64,000 bases of DNA from Panicum virgatum (Eukaryota; Streptophyta; Magnoliopsida; Poales; Poaceae), in assembly GCF_016808335.1 (NCBI RefSeq), contig NC_053149.1:23411238-23475237 (forward strand), read 5' to 3'. Of this stretch, positions 44,871-55,700 are shown piece by piece. The stretch's first letter is position 1; every line of letters begins with the position of its first letter. The position numbers and the translations under genes were made by a program. The notes beneath the pieces are model-generated. The model saw nothing but the letters and a program-made list of their open reading frames with translations. It was not told the origin of the DNA and did no database searches.

Positions 44871-46277
44871 TTGAAAGAATGCGTCGATTGTTTTGCATGG
44901 GACTACTCTGAGATGTCTGGTTTGATTCGTGATTTGGTTGAGCATCGGCTGCCAATTAAGGCCGGTTTTAGACCTTATAAGCAACCTTCTAGGCGTTTTA
45001 ATCCTGTTATGTATGATCGAATAAAAGAAGAAATCAATCGTTTATTAGATGCTGGATTTATTCGGTCTTGTCGTTATGCAGAGTGGATCTCTAATATTGT
45101 GCCCATTGAAAAGAAAGATTCGGACAAGATTAGAGTATGCATTGATTTTAGAAATCTTAATGAAGCTACTCCTAAAGATGAATATCCTATGCCTATAGCC
45201 GATATTTTAATCAATGAAGCTTCTGGGCATCATGTTATTAGTTTTCTCGATGGTAATGCGGGTTATAATCAAATATTCATGGCAGAGGAAGATGCGTCTA
45301 AAACGGCCTTTAGATGTCCTGGTTTCATTGGTTTATTTGAGTGGGTTGTTATGACTTTTGGATTGAAGAATGCTGGTGCTACTTATCAAAGGGCTATGAA
45401 TTTGATCTTCCATGACTTGTTTGGTATTATATTGGAAGTTTATATTGATGATATTGTGATCAAATCGGCCAGTTTGAGTCATCATTTGGCTGATTTGAGG
45501 CTTGCTCTTGAGAGGATGCGTCAGTATGGATTGAAGATGAACCCGCTTAAGTGTGCTTTTGGTGTATCGGCTGGGATGTTCTTGGGCTTCATTATTCATG
45601 AGAAGGGCATAGAGATTGATCCAAAAAGAATTGAAGCCATGAATAAAGTAGAGGCTCCCGCTTGCAAGAAAGACTTGCAAAAGTTTCTAGGTAAGGTGAA
45701 TTACTTGAGAAGGTTCATATATAATTTGTCTAGAAAGATAGATGCTTTTACTCCTATTCTTTGGTTGAAGGACGAGGCTGAATTTACTTGGGGGACAGAA
45801 CAACAAGAGGCTTTTGAGAAGATCAAGAAGTCTTTGTCTTCACCACCGGTTCTCAAGGCGCCTAAGAGAGATATTCCTTCTAGGCTTTATGTGGCTACGG
45901 AAGATAAAGTTATTGGTGCTGTTTTGACTCAAGAAACTGAAGAAAATGAGCATGTTATCACATATGTTGGCCGACGACTTATTGATGCGGAAACAAGGTA
46001 TACGTTTATTGAGAAATTGTGGTTATCATTATATTATGCTTGTACCAAGTTGAGGCATTATCTTTTATCAAGTACTTGCATAGTTACTTTTCAAGCCGAT
46101 GTTATTAAGCATATGCTACAAAAGCCGATTTTGAGTGGAAGAATTAGAAAGTGGGCTTATGCGCTTGTTGAATATGATTTGGCCTATGAATCTTTGAGAG
46201 CTGTTAGAGGCCAAATTGTAGCGGATTTTATTGTTGAACATTGGATTAGTGATGAGCATGATTTAGAAGTTGGCTAG
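44871..46277 (+). CDS. Element A reverse transcriptase and RNase H (469-codon open frame)
   Basis: This is the best preserved coding region in the window. RT would copy element RNA into DNA, and RNase H would remove the RNA strand. Visible RT blocks are FIRSCRYAEWISNIVPIEKK, VCIDFRNLNEAT, SFLDGNAGYNQI, FGLKNAGATYQRAMN, the catalytic box VYIDDIVIKS (near 45440) and the thumb-region LGKVNYLRRFI. The connected RNase H has IGAVLTQE, YVGRRLIDAETRYTFIEK and KPILSGRIRKWAYAL...VADF. The frame begins upstream without an ATG because it is part of a polyprotein. The next break is a TAG at 46275-46277. The frame is continuous with the RNase H and integrase downstream. Confidence 0.9.
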   Translation: MKECVDCFAWDYSEMSGLIRDLVEHRLPIKAGFRPYKQPSRRFNPVMYDRIKEEINRLLDAGFIRSCRYAEWISNIVPIEKKDSDKIRVCIDFRNLNEATPKDEYPMPIADILINEASGHHVISFLDGNAGYNQIFMAEEDASKTAFRCPGFIGLFEWVVMTFGLKNAGATYQRAMNLIFHDLFGIILEVYIDDIVIKSASLSHHLADLRLALERMRQYGLKMNPLKCAFGVSAGMFLGFIIHEKGIEIDPKRIEAMNKVEAPACKKDLQKFLGKVNYLRRFIYNLSRKIDAFTPILWLKDEAEFTWGTEQQEAFEKIKKSLSSPPVLKAPKRDIPSRLYVATEDKVIGAVLTQETEENEHVITYVGRRLIDAETRYTFIEKLWLSLYYACTKLRHYLLSSTCIVTFQADVIKHMLQKPILSGRIRKWAYALVEYDLAYESLRAVRGQIVADFIVEHWISDEHDLEVG

Positions 46278-46613
46278 GTTACTTGCACTCCATGGAAGTT
46301 GTTCTTTGATGGATTGGCTTGTGATGGTGGTCAAGGAATTGGTGTTGTTCTAATCTCTCCGAATTGTACTATTTTTGAATTATCAAACCGGTTTGAAGAA
46401 GAGCGCACGAATAACCATGTTGAGTATGAAGCACTTCTATTTGGCTTGGAATTCTTGGAATCAATGGGCGTTAAACATGTGGAAGCTTATGGTGATTCGC
46501 TTCTGGTAATGCAGCAAGTATCCAAGGTATGCCACTGCTATAATGGTTCTTTAAATGGATATCTTGATAGATGCCTTGATTTTATCTCTTGCTTTGATGA
46601 ATTTATCATTTGA
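46278..46613 (+). CDS. Element A second RNase H domain (Tat hallmark)
   Basis: After the TAG at 46275-46277 the same frame continues. It carries a second RNase H with LFFDGLACDGGQGIGVVLISP, ERTNNHVEYEALLFGLEFL and AYGDSLLVMQQV. The D, E and D of the metal-binding core are visible in these three blocks. A second RNase H of this kind, next to integrase, is characteristic of Tat elements. The domain ends at a TGA (46611-46613). The following text (HIPRDSNKKTNALAQQAS) remains in frame. Confidence 0.85.
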   Translation, partial: VTCTPWKLFFDGLACDGGQGIGVVLISPNCTIFELSNRFEEERTNNHVEYEALLFGLEFLESMGVKHVEAYGDSLLVMQQVSKVCHCYNGSLNGYLDRCLDFISCFDEFII

Positions 46614-46740
46614 CATATTCCAAGAGATAGTAATAAGAAGACAAATGCTCTGGCTCAGCAAGCATCTGGCTATAATGTTACTAAAAGGTATTTTAACATG
46701 AGGAAGCCGATGCGAGCAATAACCGAGTTACTGGTTCTAG

Positions 46741-46806
46741 ACGAACTGGTTAGACCAGACGCCCCGACCGGTCAGACCGGTCCAGAGACCGATCTGATCG
46801 GTCGCT
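46741..46806 (+). repeat. ACCGGT-rich linker, cluster 5
   Basis: This is the same motif again, now between the second RNase H and the integrase zinc finger. A TAG follows at 46812-46814. Confidence 0.85.
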
Positions 46807-46859
46807 CTACTTAGAACAGCGAGTCGGCCGCCACTTCCAATTCTAAAGGGAAGGCCAAG

Positions 46860-48125
46860 GTTGCTGACTGGAGGGTGCCTATTGTGACATATTTAAAGGA
46901 CCCTGGTCATGGTGCGGAGAGGAATGTTCGGCGTTTGGCATTTAAATACATTTTGATCGACGATGAGCTTTATCGTTGAACTGCCGAAGATGTATTTCTC
47001 AAGTGTTTAGATTCTGATCAGGCCCGTGTTGCTATGGGGGAGGTTCATGAAGGCATCTATGGTACGCATCAATCAGCTCCTAAAATGAAGTGGTTACTTA
47101 GGAGAGCCGGTTTCTATTGGCCAACTATGATGGCGGATTATTTTAGATATTATAAAGGTTGTGAAGAATGTCAGCGATTTGGTAATGTTCAGTTGGTGCC
47201 TGCTGCGTTATTACATCCTATTATCAAGCCATGGCTGCTCAGAGGTTGGGGGTTGGATTTCATTGGTCAGATTAATCCCCCTTTTTAAAAAGGACATCGT
47301 TTCATGTTGCTTGCTACGGATTATTTTACTAAGTGGACCGAAGCAGTTCCTTTGAAGAATATGACATATCGGGAGGTAATTGAGTTTATTACGGAGCATA
47401 TTATTCATAGATTCGGTATTCCTCAAACTTTGATAAGGGATCAAGGTTCATCTTTTATTTCAAAGGAGGTACGTGATTTTGCCGAATCATACAAGATTAA
47501 AATACTCAATTCATCTCCATATTATGCTCAGGCCAATGGTCAGGCCGAATCTAGTAATAAGATCTTGATGAAGCTCATCAAGAAGAAGATAGATGAAAAT
47601 CCTAGGAGGTGGCATGAGGTATTATCTGAAGCATTGTGGGCTCATCGTATATCTAGACATGGTGCTACTAAAGTTACTCCTTTTGAGCTTGTTTATGGTC
47701 AAGAGGCCATTTTTCCTGTTGAGATGAATCTGGATGCTTATAGATTGGCTAAAAAAAATGACCTATCTGCTGTTGATTACTATGACTTGATGATGGACAA
47801 TATTGATGAAGTAAGCGACAGACGGATGCAAGCTTTGAAGGAAATTGAGAAGGACAAGCTTCGGGTAGCTAGAGCTTACGACAAGAAGGTGAAGGCTAAA
47901 TCTTTTCAGGTTGGTGAGCTGGTTTGGAAGACTATATTGCCTCTTGGGACAAAGAGTAACAAATTCAGCAAGTGGTCGCCAAGTTGGGTAGGACCGTTCA
48001 AGATTGTCAAAGTTATCTTCGGGAATTCTTATATGGTGGAGACGATGCAAGGAGAACATCTTCCAAGGGCTCTTAATGGAAGATACTTGAAGAAATACTA
48101 TCCCAGTGTGTGGCAAGACGCTTGA
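46860..48125 (+). pseudogene. Element A integrase
   Basis: Integrase inserts the DNA copy into the genome. The zinc-finger part (47034-47200) has two His (VHEGIYGTHQSAPKM) and CEECQRFG. The core has D in LATDYFTKWTEAV, D in IRDQGSSF and E in ANGQAESSNK, the expected D, D, E triad. The C-terminal part runs through WVGPFKIVKV and NGRYLKKYYPSVW to the stop at 48123-48125. The same frame as RT is used throughout. In-frame stops at 46977-46979 and 47286-47288 break it. Confidence 0.88.
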
Positions 48126-48227
48126 AGAACGAAGACGGCCGGTATAGAGTATCGCCCTTAGCATTATTTTTAGCCTTGTACTTTATGCTCAAATTTATGT
48201 AATTAAGCTAGTTTCTGGTTGTTGGAT
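48126..48227 (+). other. Element A 3' untranslated tail
   Basis: This is an A/T-rich stretch between the pol stop and element I, with no polypurine tract visible. The 3' LTR of A must lie beyond element I or be lost. Confidence 0.5.
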
Positions 48228-48697
48228 TGTTATTCCGGCCAGTCCACCAGGGGTGTACTAGGCAGTAGAGTTTCAGGATGGGGATCTCAGGACCAAGAGC
48301 TCGATGGTGACACGAAGACGCAGGGACTTAGATAGGTTCGGGCCGCAATGTGCGTAATACCCTATGTCCTGTGTTCAGGGTTGTATTAGGGTTTGCAGGA
48401 TGCTGCGAAAAGGTGGAGAGAGTCTATGGGTTGGCCTACGTCTCCCTTATATAGACCAGGAGACGTAGGAGTACATGGAATGATATGCTAGGGTTGTTTT
48501 ACACGGAAGGAGGTCGGTTAAGATCCCTAAATATGCGGGACTCTAGCTGGAGCCTCTCATCCTGATCTTTGAAGATCCTTTCCGTGCACGGCCGAGTGCC
48601 GTACGCCGAGTAGTCGTAGCCGAGTCACCGAGCAGGGTAGCCACCCGAGTTCCAGGGACCCCACTCGGCAGGGAGGTACATAGATCTACCTCCATCA
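48228..48697 (-). repeat. Element I 3' LTR (about 470 bp)
   Basis: The + strand reads TGTTATTCC...CTCCATCA, followed at once by AGCCCCTGAG, the reverse complement of a purine tract. This is the expected order for a 3' LTR on the minus strand. The second LTR is out of view, so the ends are inferred from TG/CA and the purine tract. Confidence 0.75.
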
Positions 48698-49082
48698 AGC
48701 CCCTGAGCGCCGGAGGGCTGAGTCAAACTTTGTGGTATCTGAACGAAGTCCTTCGGTGCTCATAATGATCACCGTGTCTTGCTGACGCTGAATGGGATGC
48801 GCCCCTGGGCGCACCCGTTGGGTGTAGCCCCCGAGCCTCAGAAGGTTTCAGAGAAGCTTTTCGAGGGTCAAAGAAATGATCCCTGACTCGTCTGCTTGGA
48901 GACTTGAGTATCCGATCAATGTCTTCGCCATACTGTGCTTTTTAATCCATCCAACCACCTTGAGGCTATCGCATTGATTAGTCTTGACTTGATAAATCTG
49001 ACTCTGGGGTCATGATTCATGCCATATGTGTGAGCCCTGAAGCCATAGTTGCATCACGGGGATGCACCAAGTGGTTATCGGG

Positions 49083-49480
49083 GCCCAGCCCCCGAGGCGG
49101 GTTACTGGCGGAGTCACGGAGACACGCCGGGTTGTCACGGCGTCCGAGCCCTGAGGCCCTGGCTGGGTCACGGAGACACGTCGGGTCATTTGCAGCGCCC
49201 AACCCCCGAGCAGGGTCACTGGCAGAATCAGGGAGACGCGCCGGGTTGTCATAGCGTCCGGACCCTGAGGCCCTGGCTGGGTCACGGAGACACGCTGGGT
49301 CGTTTCCGGCGCCTAGCCCCCGAGCAGGGTCACTGGCGGAGTCACGGAGACACACCGGGTTATCACGGCATCCGGACCCTAAGGCCCTAGCTAGGTCACG
49401 GAGACACGCCGGGTCGTTTGCGACGCCCAGCCCCCGAGCAGGGTCACTGGCGGAGTCACGGAGACGCGCCGGGTTCTTTG
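49083..49480 (+). repeat. 114-bp tandem repeat, about 3.5 copies
   Basis: Units start at 49083, 49197, 49311 and 49425, each with GCCCAGCCCCCGAG then TCACGGAGACACGCCGGGT. The period is a multiple of three, so all frames stay open on both strands (for example 49049-49390 +). These frames are by-products of the period. Confidence 0.93.
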
Positions 49481-49685
49481 TAGGAATATTCGAACCATAT
49501 TCGCGTCGGAGTTAAAATCCAACTGTTATTCACCACGCGGATCTGTCACGACTGACAGGGGAGCGGGGTTGTCAGGGGCAACAGTAAAAAAGAAAGTTAC
49601 TGTTTACCCCGCCTTCTCCGCCGCGGATCGCCGGCCTGACGAAATTCGGCCGTTAATTTCGAATCTGCCCATTGTAGGGCTCTTG

Positions 49686-49694
49686 ATATTTAAA
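49686..49694 (+). promoter_or_regulatory. Candidate TATA box for the element I antisense ORF
   Basis: ATATTTAAA is followed by a purine-rich leader and the open frame at 49734. The support is position and composition only. Confidence 0.35.
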
Positions 49695-49733
49695 CGGAGG
49701 GGAGGCAGCGCGAGGCAGCCACCCCATTCCTGA

Positions 49734-52700
49734 GCACTCCAGGAAAGCGACATCCAGGACCTCGTCGAGCACGGCCTGCTCCTGGAGAAGCAAGTCTCTG
49801 GGTGGCGGTGCTGCTATGGGGAGGAGTTCCCGTCAGAGGACACGGACCAGACGATCGTGTTCAAGTCCTTCTACGAGAAGGGCTTCGTGCTGACCGCGGG
49901 GGCGTTCTTCCGCAGGCTTCTTCACTTCTACGGGCTCGAGGTAACTCATCTCAAGCCCAATTCGATTGCCCAGATCACGATCTTCATTCAGCTCTGTGAG
50001 GGGTATTTGGGGATTGCGCCCCACTTCAATTTGTGGCGGTCTCTGTACAGCCTTAGGGGGCACCCGTCCAACGCTCGTCCGATTGTTGTGAGCGGGGCCG
50101 CCTTCTCACTGCACCAGGGGAGTGTCTACCCCGACTTCGAGCTCTGTGACACCAACAAGGGGTGGGCGCGGGAATGGTTCGTGGTGGCGAACCCGGCATC
50201 CTGCCTCCCGGCGTGCACCGGCCGTGCGCCGGAGTACAAGGCGTGCTGGGAAGAATCGCCGGCCGCGGAGCAGATGGCGCAGGTGGAGCGCCTCCTCAAC
50301 GAGATCGGTGACTAGTCGGCGTGGGGCCTGACGGGGGCCGCGGTGGCCATCTCCTTCTGCAGGCGGCTCACGCAGCCGATACAGGAGAGGGTCCAGCCGG
50401 CCTTCGAGTACTAGGGTCACCGAGACCCCACCTGGGGGAATGAACGCAAGGTTCCCTAGGAAGAGATTGCGAACCGGGTCACCAGCATCATGGCTGGGCA
50501 GATCCGGGACAAGGGCTCCCCCAAAGCCCACTGCCTGAAGCGGCCGACCGACGCCGTAAGTGTTCTTGAATCTTGCCGAGTTGTTTTCATTCATTCCGAG
50601 TTGTTTCCTCTGTTTTTGCTCTGTTATTCCGTGTGCACCCGTTGGGATGTATAACAACTCGGCGCTTTTGCAGGCCAAGGTCTTGGAGTACTGTCCCCCG
50701 CTCCATTGCCTGAGGGGGACCCTGGGAAGGATGCCACAACCCCCGTCGAGCTGCAGCAGCCGGCTAAGGAGGAGGCCGAGTTCTCCTCCGACTCCTCCGT
50801 AGGGAGCAAGCCGGAGGTGGAGATCACCGGAGCCTCAGGGTCGCCAACGTCTGCCGCCCTGAGGATGAAGACGCGTCGCGCTGTTAGGAAGATCCAGCTA
50901 TTGAAAGCTGGGTCGGCGGCGGCGCAACAAGCCGTGAAGAGCTCAACCCGCAGGGGGACGAGCAAGGTCCGGGGGGCATCAGCACCCCCAGCCACCACTG
51001 AGGTGGGGTCAGTGCTGACCGGCCACAAAGTCGAGGAAGATGCGGCCCAGTCACTGGACCAGCTACGCGGGGAGATGGCATCCCCGTGCGCCGGCTCAGG
51101 GACACCGCCAACCGCGCCACTGAGGCTGAAGTTCCCGCTGCGTCGCAGCGGCGAGTGAGTTACGCCATCTTGACACCGTTCAGTCTTGGATTTTGCTTTC
51201 TGGAGTCCTTTCTTAACGCCTTCATTGTTGTTGCAGGAGGGTGACACTCAGCGGCGCCAAGAGGAAGGCGGAGGAGTCGTCCAATGAGGGCGGTTCCAGT
51301 GATGCCCCGAAGCTGACCTCACCACGAGCGAGCCCGGCGAGGAGCGGAGCCCACCACGAGGAGGAGGAGAAGAAGGGGGAGGAGGAGGCCAGCAACAGGG
51401 TCTCACCCCCTCCCCACGACGTGGAGATGCAGGATCCGCCCCGCGACGAAGGGGCGGTGAATGCTCAAGTCGGGGCCCTCGATGTCTCGGCCATCAAGGC
51501 GGTCAGGACTGTCGAGGTCTCGGCCATCGAGGCGGAGAAGGCCCGAGCCGAGCCCTTGGAAGGGATCAGGCCCTCGCCAGCGAGGGGGAAGCCCAAGGAG
51601 GACGAGTCACTTGGCAGCCACATGGTCGAGTGCGCCAAGCTGACCCACGAATGGCTTTGCCAGGCTCTTGTAGATATGTCCGAGCAGGCCGCCCAGGAGC
51701 TGGCCAGGGGAAGCACCGCCCTTGGCCTGGTGGCGGAGCTCGAGGCCAAGGTGGCCGAGCTGGAGGTGCGGAGCCGCCGTCTGGAGGCCGACAAGGTCAA
51801 GGCCGAGGATGCTCTGCGCAAGGAGAAGCACGGTATGTAGTCGGGGGTGCATCTTCCGAATTCTTTGTGCGCTATTTGGTCTCTAACTTGCTTTTGTTTA
51901 GAGCTAGAGGCCTGCACCAAGGCCAACGAGGAGCTACAGAAGCTCCGGGAGGCGGCCGAAGCGCGGGAGGCCAGCACTGAGGAGAAGCTTCACCTGGAGC
52001 GGGAGGCTCGGAAAGTTATGACCTAGAGATCATACGCCGTGTTCTTGTTGTCGTGTTTGTCAGCTTGGGCTGACCCAGCTGGGTGCTTTTTGCAGAAGCG
52101 GGGGAGCAAGTGGCGCAGGGCCGGGCGACGCTAGATCGCCTAAGTAGGCCCTGGAGGCACTGCTCGGGGCTTTTGAGCCCGAGGGCGTGGCTACTGCCGA
52201 GAGCCTGGCTGAGAGGCTAGAGGCGTCCCGCGGCCGACTGGAGGCCTTCATCCGAGGAGCCGCCAAGGATGCTTTGCAGCACACCCTGGGTCTTGTGAAG
52301 ACCCATCTCCCCGAGGTGGACCTGGATCCGGTGGGAGACGGTATCCCGGAGGATTGCTCGGACGCTGAGTGGGAAGCCAACTGTGGCAGAACCACCTGAA
52401 TTATCCCGGCTCAAGTGTGCTGGCCATCACCATAAAGGCAACACCGTCTCAAACGCACTTCAAACGGAACAATCCTTGGTCTGTCGGGTAACGTCCCGAT
52501 ACAACCACCGGTTTTGGATCGAACAAGCATACCCCGCACGAAGGCGAGTCCAGAGGTATTACAACCACAAATTTTACATCACAGGCATAGTAGTTATTAC
52601 AAACCAGTTCAAAGTACTTATTACAAAACCAAACTTAAAAAGAAACAGATAAACAAACCATAAGTTTAACTTCAGAGTTCAAAAGACAGCAGAAGATAAA

Positions 52701-55700
52701 ACACGACATCTACAGCACGTCGCAAAGCATACCAAGCTAGCCCAAGCAAGGTATCACTCATCAGGGCCATTGCCGGTCGAAGATGGATGCCACTCAATAG
52801 ACCAGCCAGCAGACAAAGAGCAGGGCCAGGTCAAACTAGTGATCTGGTCCTCGAAACTTATACCTGAAAAAGGGTTCAACAGCAAGGCTGAGTATTCTAA
52901 TACTCATCAAGACTTAACTGTCAACGGGTACATTTAACCCACCTTAACTAGACATGAAAGGCTTTTGGCTTGAGGGGTTTGTTTTGCCAAAAAGCATCTA
53001 AAAATGAGTCCTTACTTTCATCATTTTAGCTCAAGTTTAAAGTAGCAAGTATTAACTAAGTTTGCAGGAATATCTAGAACAAACATGGTATATCAAATTA
53101 ATCATCCAAGAATAGCATCATCGTTACATCCTTATTCCAATTCCTTACTACAATGTGACAAAGAGATCAAGGCTCTCATATCCGCCAGTCACGGCGAATC
53201 GATCCGATTTTAAACCTTGCAAGGTGGACCTAACACACACGACCCGTATAGGTTCCGTCGAACTATACAAGTCAACTGTTTCCAATATGCACACTAAGTA
53301 GCTGAACTGCCCTGCAACTCGGGACCGCTAGCCCCACCGTTACCTACAAAGGGTCAGCCATGAGTTTACCCACTAGCACCACTGAGACAACAGTATCAAG
53401 TCCACACTACCAGTGTGCATATGGTACTGAGCTTACCGGTTTCGACTACCTCCTACTTCCGGCATGTGGTTAGTACTGTTCAATCCTCGATCAACACTGC
53501 CACAACAGATCGGTCCTCAACGGACACAGGCGGAGACTTACTTTCCATCCAATTCATATCCTTAACCAAACTCATCTCCGCCCGGTCTCCATTTCCTTTC
53601 CACATTATTTGTCCTCAACAACTTTTCCATAAACCAAAAGATCCTAACTCTCGCGAGTGACAGGAAATCACTCGACTTTTACCGATCCTATAAGCATAGC
53701 AAGTAATCGAACTCAAGTCTAGTATTCAGTACAAAGGTTCCTAGGATCATGCATCTAGGGTTTCAATTCAACTCCTAAGAACTGTAAATGCACAAGTAAA
53801 TAATAAATAAAGTGCATAATTTGAAAACTGGGTTATGTCCGGTGCTTGTCTTCTCGGTAGTCGCTAACTATTTCAGCCTTGGGCTCTTCCGAACTTTGGT
53901 TCGGGGCTTCAATTAGTTCAGTAACATTCACCTGGGCCTCTTGATCACCTCCTTCAGACTCCGGGATCAACTCGTATGTCCCGTCCGTCAAGGCAATCGT
54001 ATCTATATGGAATGCAAGAGACGGAATTATAAACACACACATATCACGATAAAGTTGTAGTCTAACAAATGGCAAACAATCATAACACATGGGCAATCAT
54101 TTATAGAGTAGTTAACTAACAAATCTAACTACATAAGGCATCATGATCAACAGCACAAAAGAAGTTTACTAACTTCATAAACAAGTGGGGGGTGGTTTCC
54201 TATAGCAAACAAAACATGGTTTGCTAACAAATAAACAACTCAGTACACAAATAGCAACAAATTTAGCAAAAATTATACCAAACAGATTATGAACAGAGTA
54301 AGCAATTCTGTAAATTTCATGCCAAAATATGTAGCCATTTATTCAGAACAATTCATTAATTCAGACAATACCTAGAACAAGATTGAATTATACAGGTCAA
54401 ACTGGAACAAAACAAAAGCTGAAAATTTAACAGGAGGTCGACACGGAGATTTGTTAGCTACTATGAATTGTTCATGATTTTATCTACACAGAATTAATTC
54501 TGAGAAAATAAACAAAACAGATATCAATCTATCAAGATTCATTTTTAGCTCATGTTCTATTCATGAACTGGTTCTAACACTTCATGAAAAAGCTAAGTTG
54601 CTCAAGAAGAACACTCAGAAATATTTTCATGATTTATCATGAAGAGAAACTATTTACCATAATTAAAGTCTACTAAACAAGCATTAAATCAAAGAAATAG
54701 CTACTCATGAGAACTGACCACGCAATTTTTATAGAAACACTATATTCACATGAGTAATTCACCATCAAAATTTTACTATAAGACATTGCTTCAAACAATA
54801 GTTAAGAAAAAGATAAAACATCTAGTATTTATGCACTAGTAACACAAATTAACTTGCACAGCAAAAACTTTCAACAAAAGCCTAACATATTATGATTCTC
54901 TGCATAGAGCTTTACACAAGGATACCAGAACATCAAGATTTCTTATTTTACGAATTTCTACTAAATTTCAAAGTTTACAACAAAACATAACAAAGAGGCC
55001 CTTAGAACACTATTCATCTGAGTCATGGGGTTTGCAGGCAGCCCCCTGGAATTCTTCGAATTCCAACCCGAGGTCCTTGACTGAGGAAGGAACACAGAGA
55101 AGGGTTGGCCGGCCTTTACCGGTGCCTCAGCTCACCGGCGGCGAGGGCTAGGTTGGGGGAAATGAAGAAGAGGTCGAGGCGATGCTCTGGATGCTCTTGG
55201 GTCGCGAAATGAGGGCTGGAGGAGGTCGGTCCACTGCGAGCGGCGGCCGTTGGAGCTCGGAGCACGGCGGCGGGGTAGTTCCCGTGGGGGTTGGGCGAGG
55301 AGAAGGAGCTGGGGAGCTGCGCGGGGTGGAGGCACAGCTAATGGAGTGGTCAGCGCGGGCGGAGGAGCTGCGGAGGGGCGGGTCGACGGCGGGGTGAACT
55401 CGTCGGAGTTCAAGCGGGGCGGCGGCGGTGTTCTGCGGGTTTGGGGTAGAGAGCGAGCGAGAGGGCGAGAGGAATGTGTTGCTAGGTCTCCAGGGGTGCT
55501 GAGGCGTGCGCAAGTTGGGGTCCTCGGGTGCTGCAGAGAGCCCTCCACGGCGGCGGCGAGGTGGCGGCCGCGGGCGGGTCACTGGGCGCGTGGTGCGGGA
55601 GGGAGAGGGCCAGTGCGAGGCAAAGGAGCGGTGGAGAAGGTCGGGAGCGACGCGTGGGCGCCAGCGCGAAGTAGGAGGCGGGCGGCGTTGCACAGCGGCG

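Larger units (their letters stand above)
42864..48227 (+). mobile_element. Element A, right fragment: protease to integrase
   Basis: The gag tail resumes here after element B and continues into pol. The order is protease, RT, RNase H, second RNase H, integrase. The second RNase H between the first and the integrase marks the Tat lineage. The small element H is inserted at 42991-43792. The 3' LTR is not seen, because element I begins at 48228, about 100 bp after the pol stop. Confidence 0.85.
48698..49733 (+). other. Element I segment between 3' LTR and antisense ORF
   Basis: The segment holds the purine tract (minus), a GC-rich non-coding region and a tandem repeat (49083-49480). A TATA-like ATATTTAAA at 49686-49694 lies about 50 bases before the open frame of the antisense ORF. 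Confidence 0.65.

Noticed and set aside
45333..45680. 115-codon minus-strand ORF inside the RT of element A
   Set aside because: It is antisense to a well-supported RT domain and has no domain of its own.
49049..49390. 113-codon ORF and its shadows in the 114-bp repeat
   Set aside because: The period is a multiple of three and all frames stay open. The repeated translation is a by-product.
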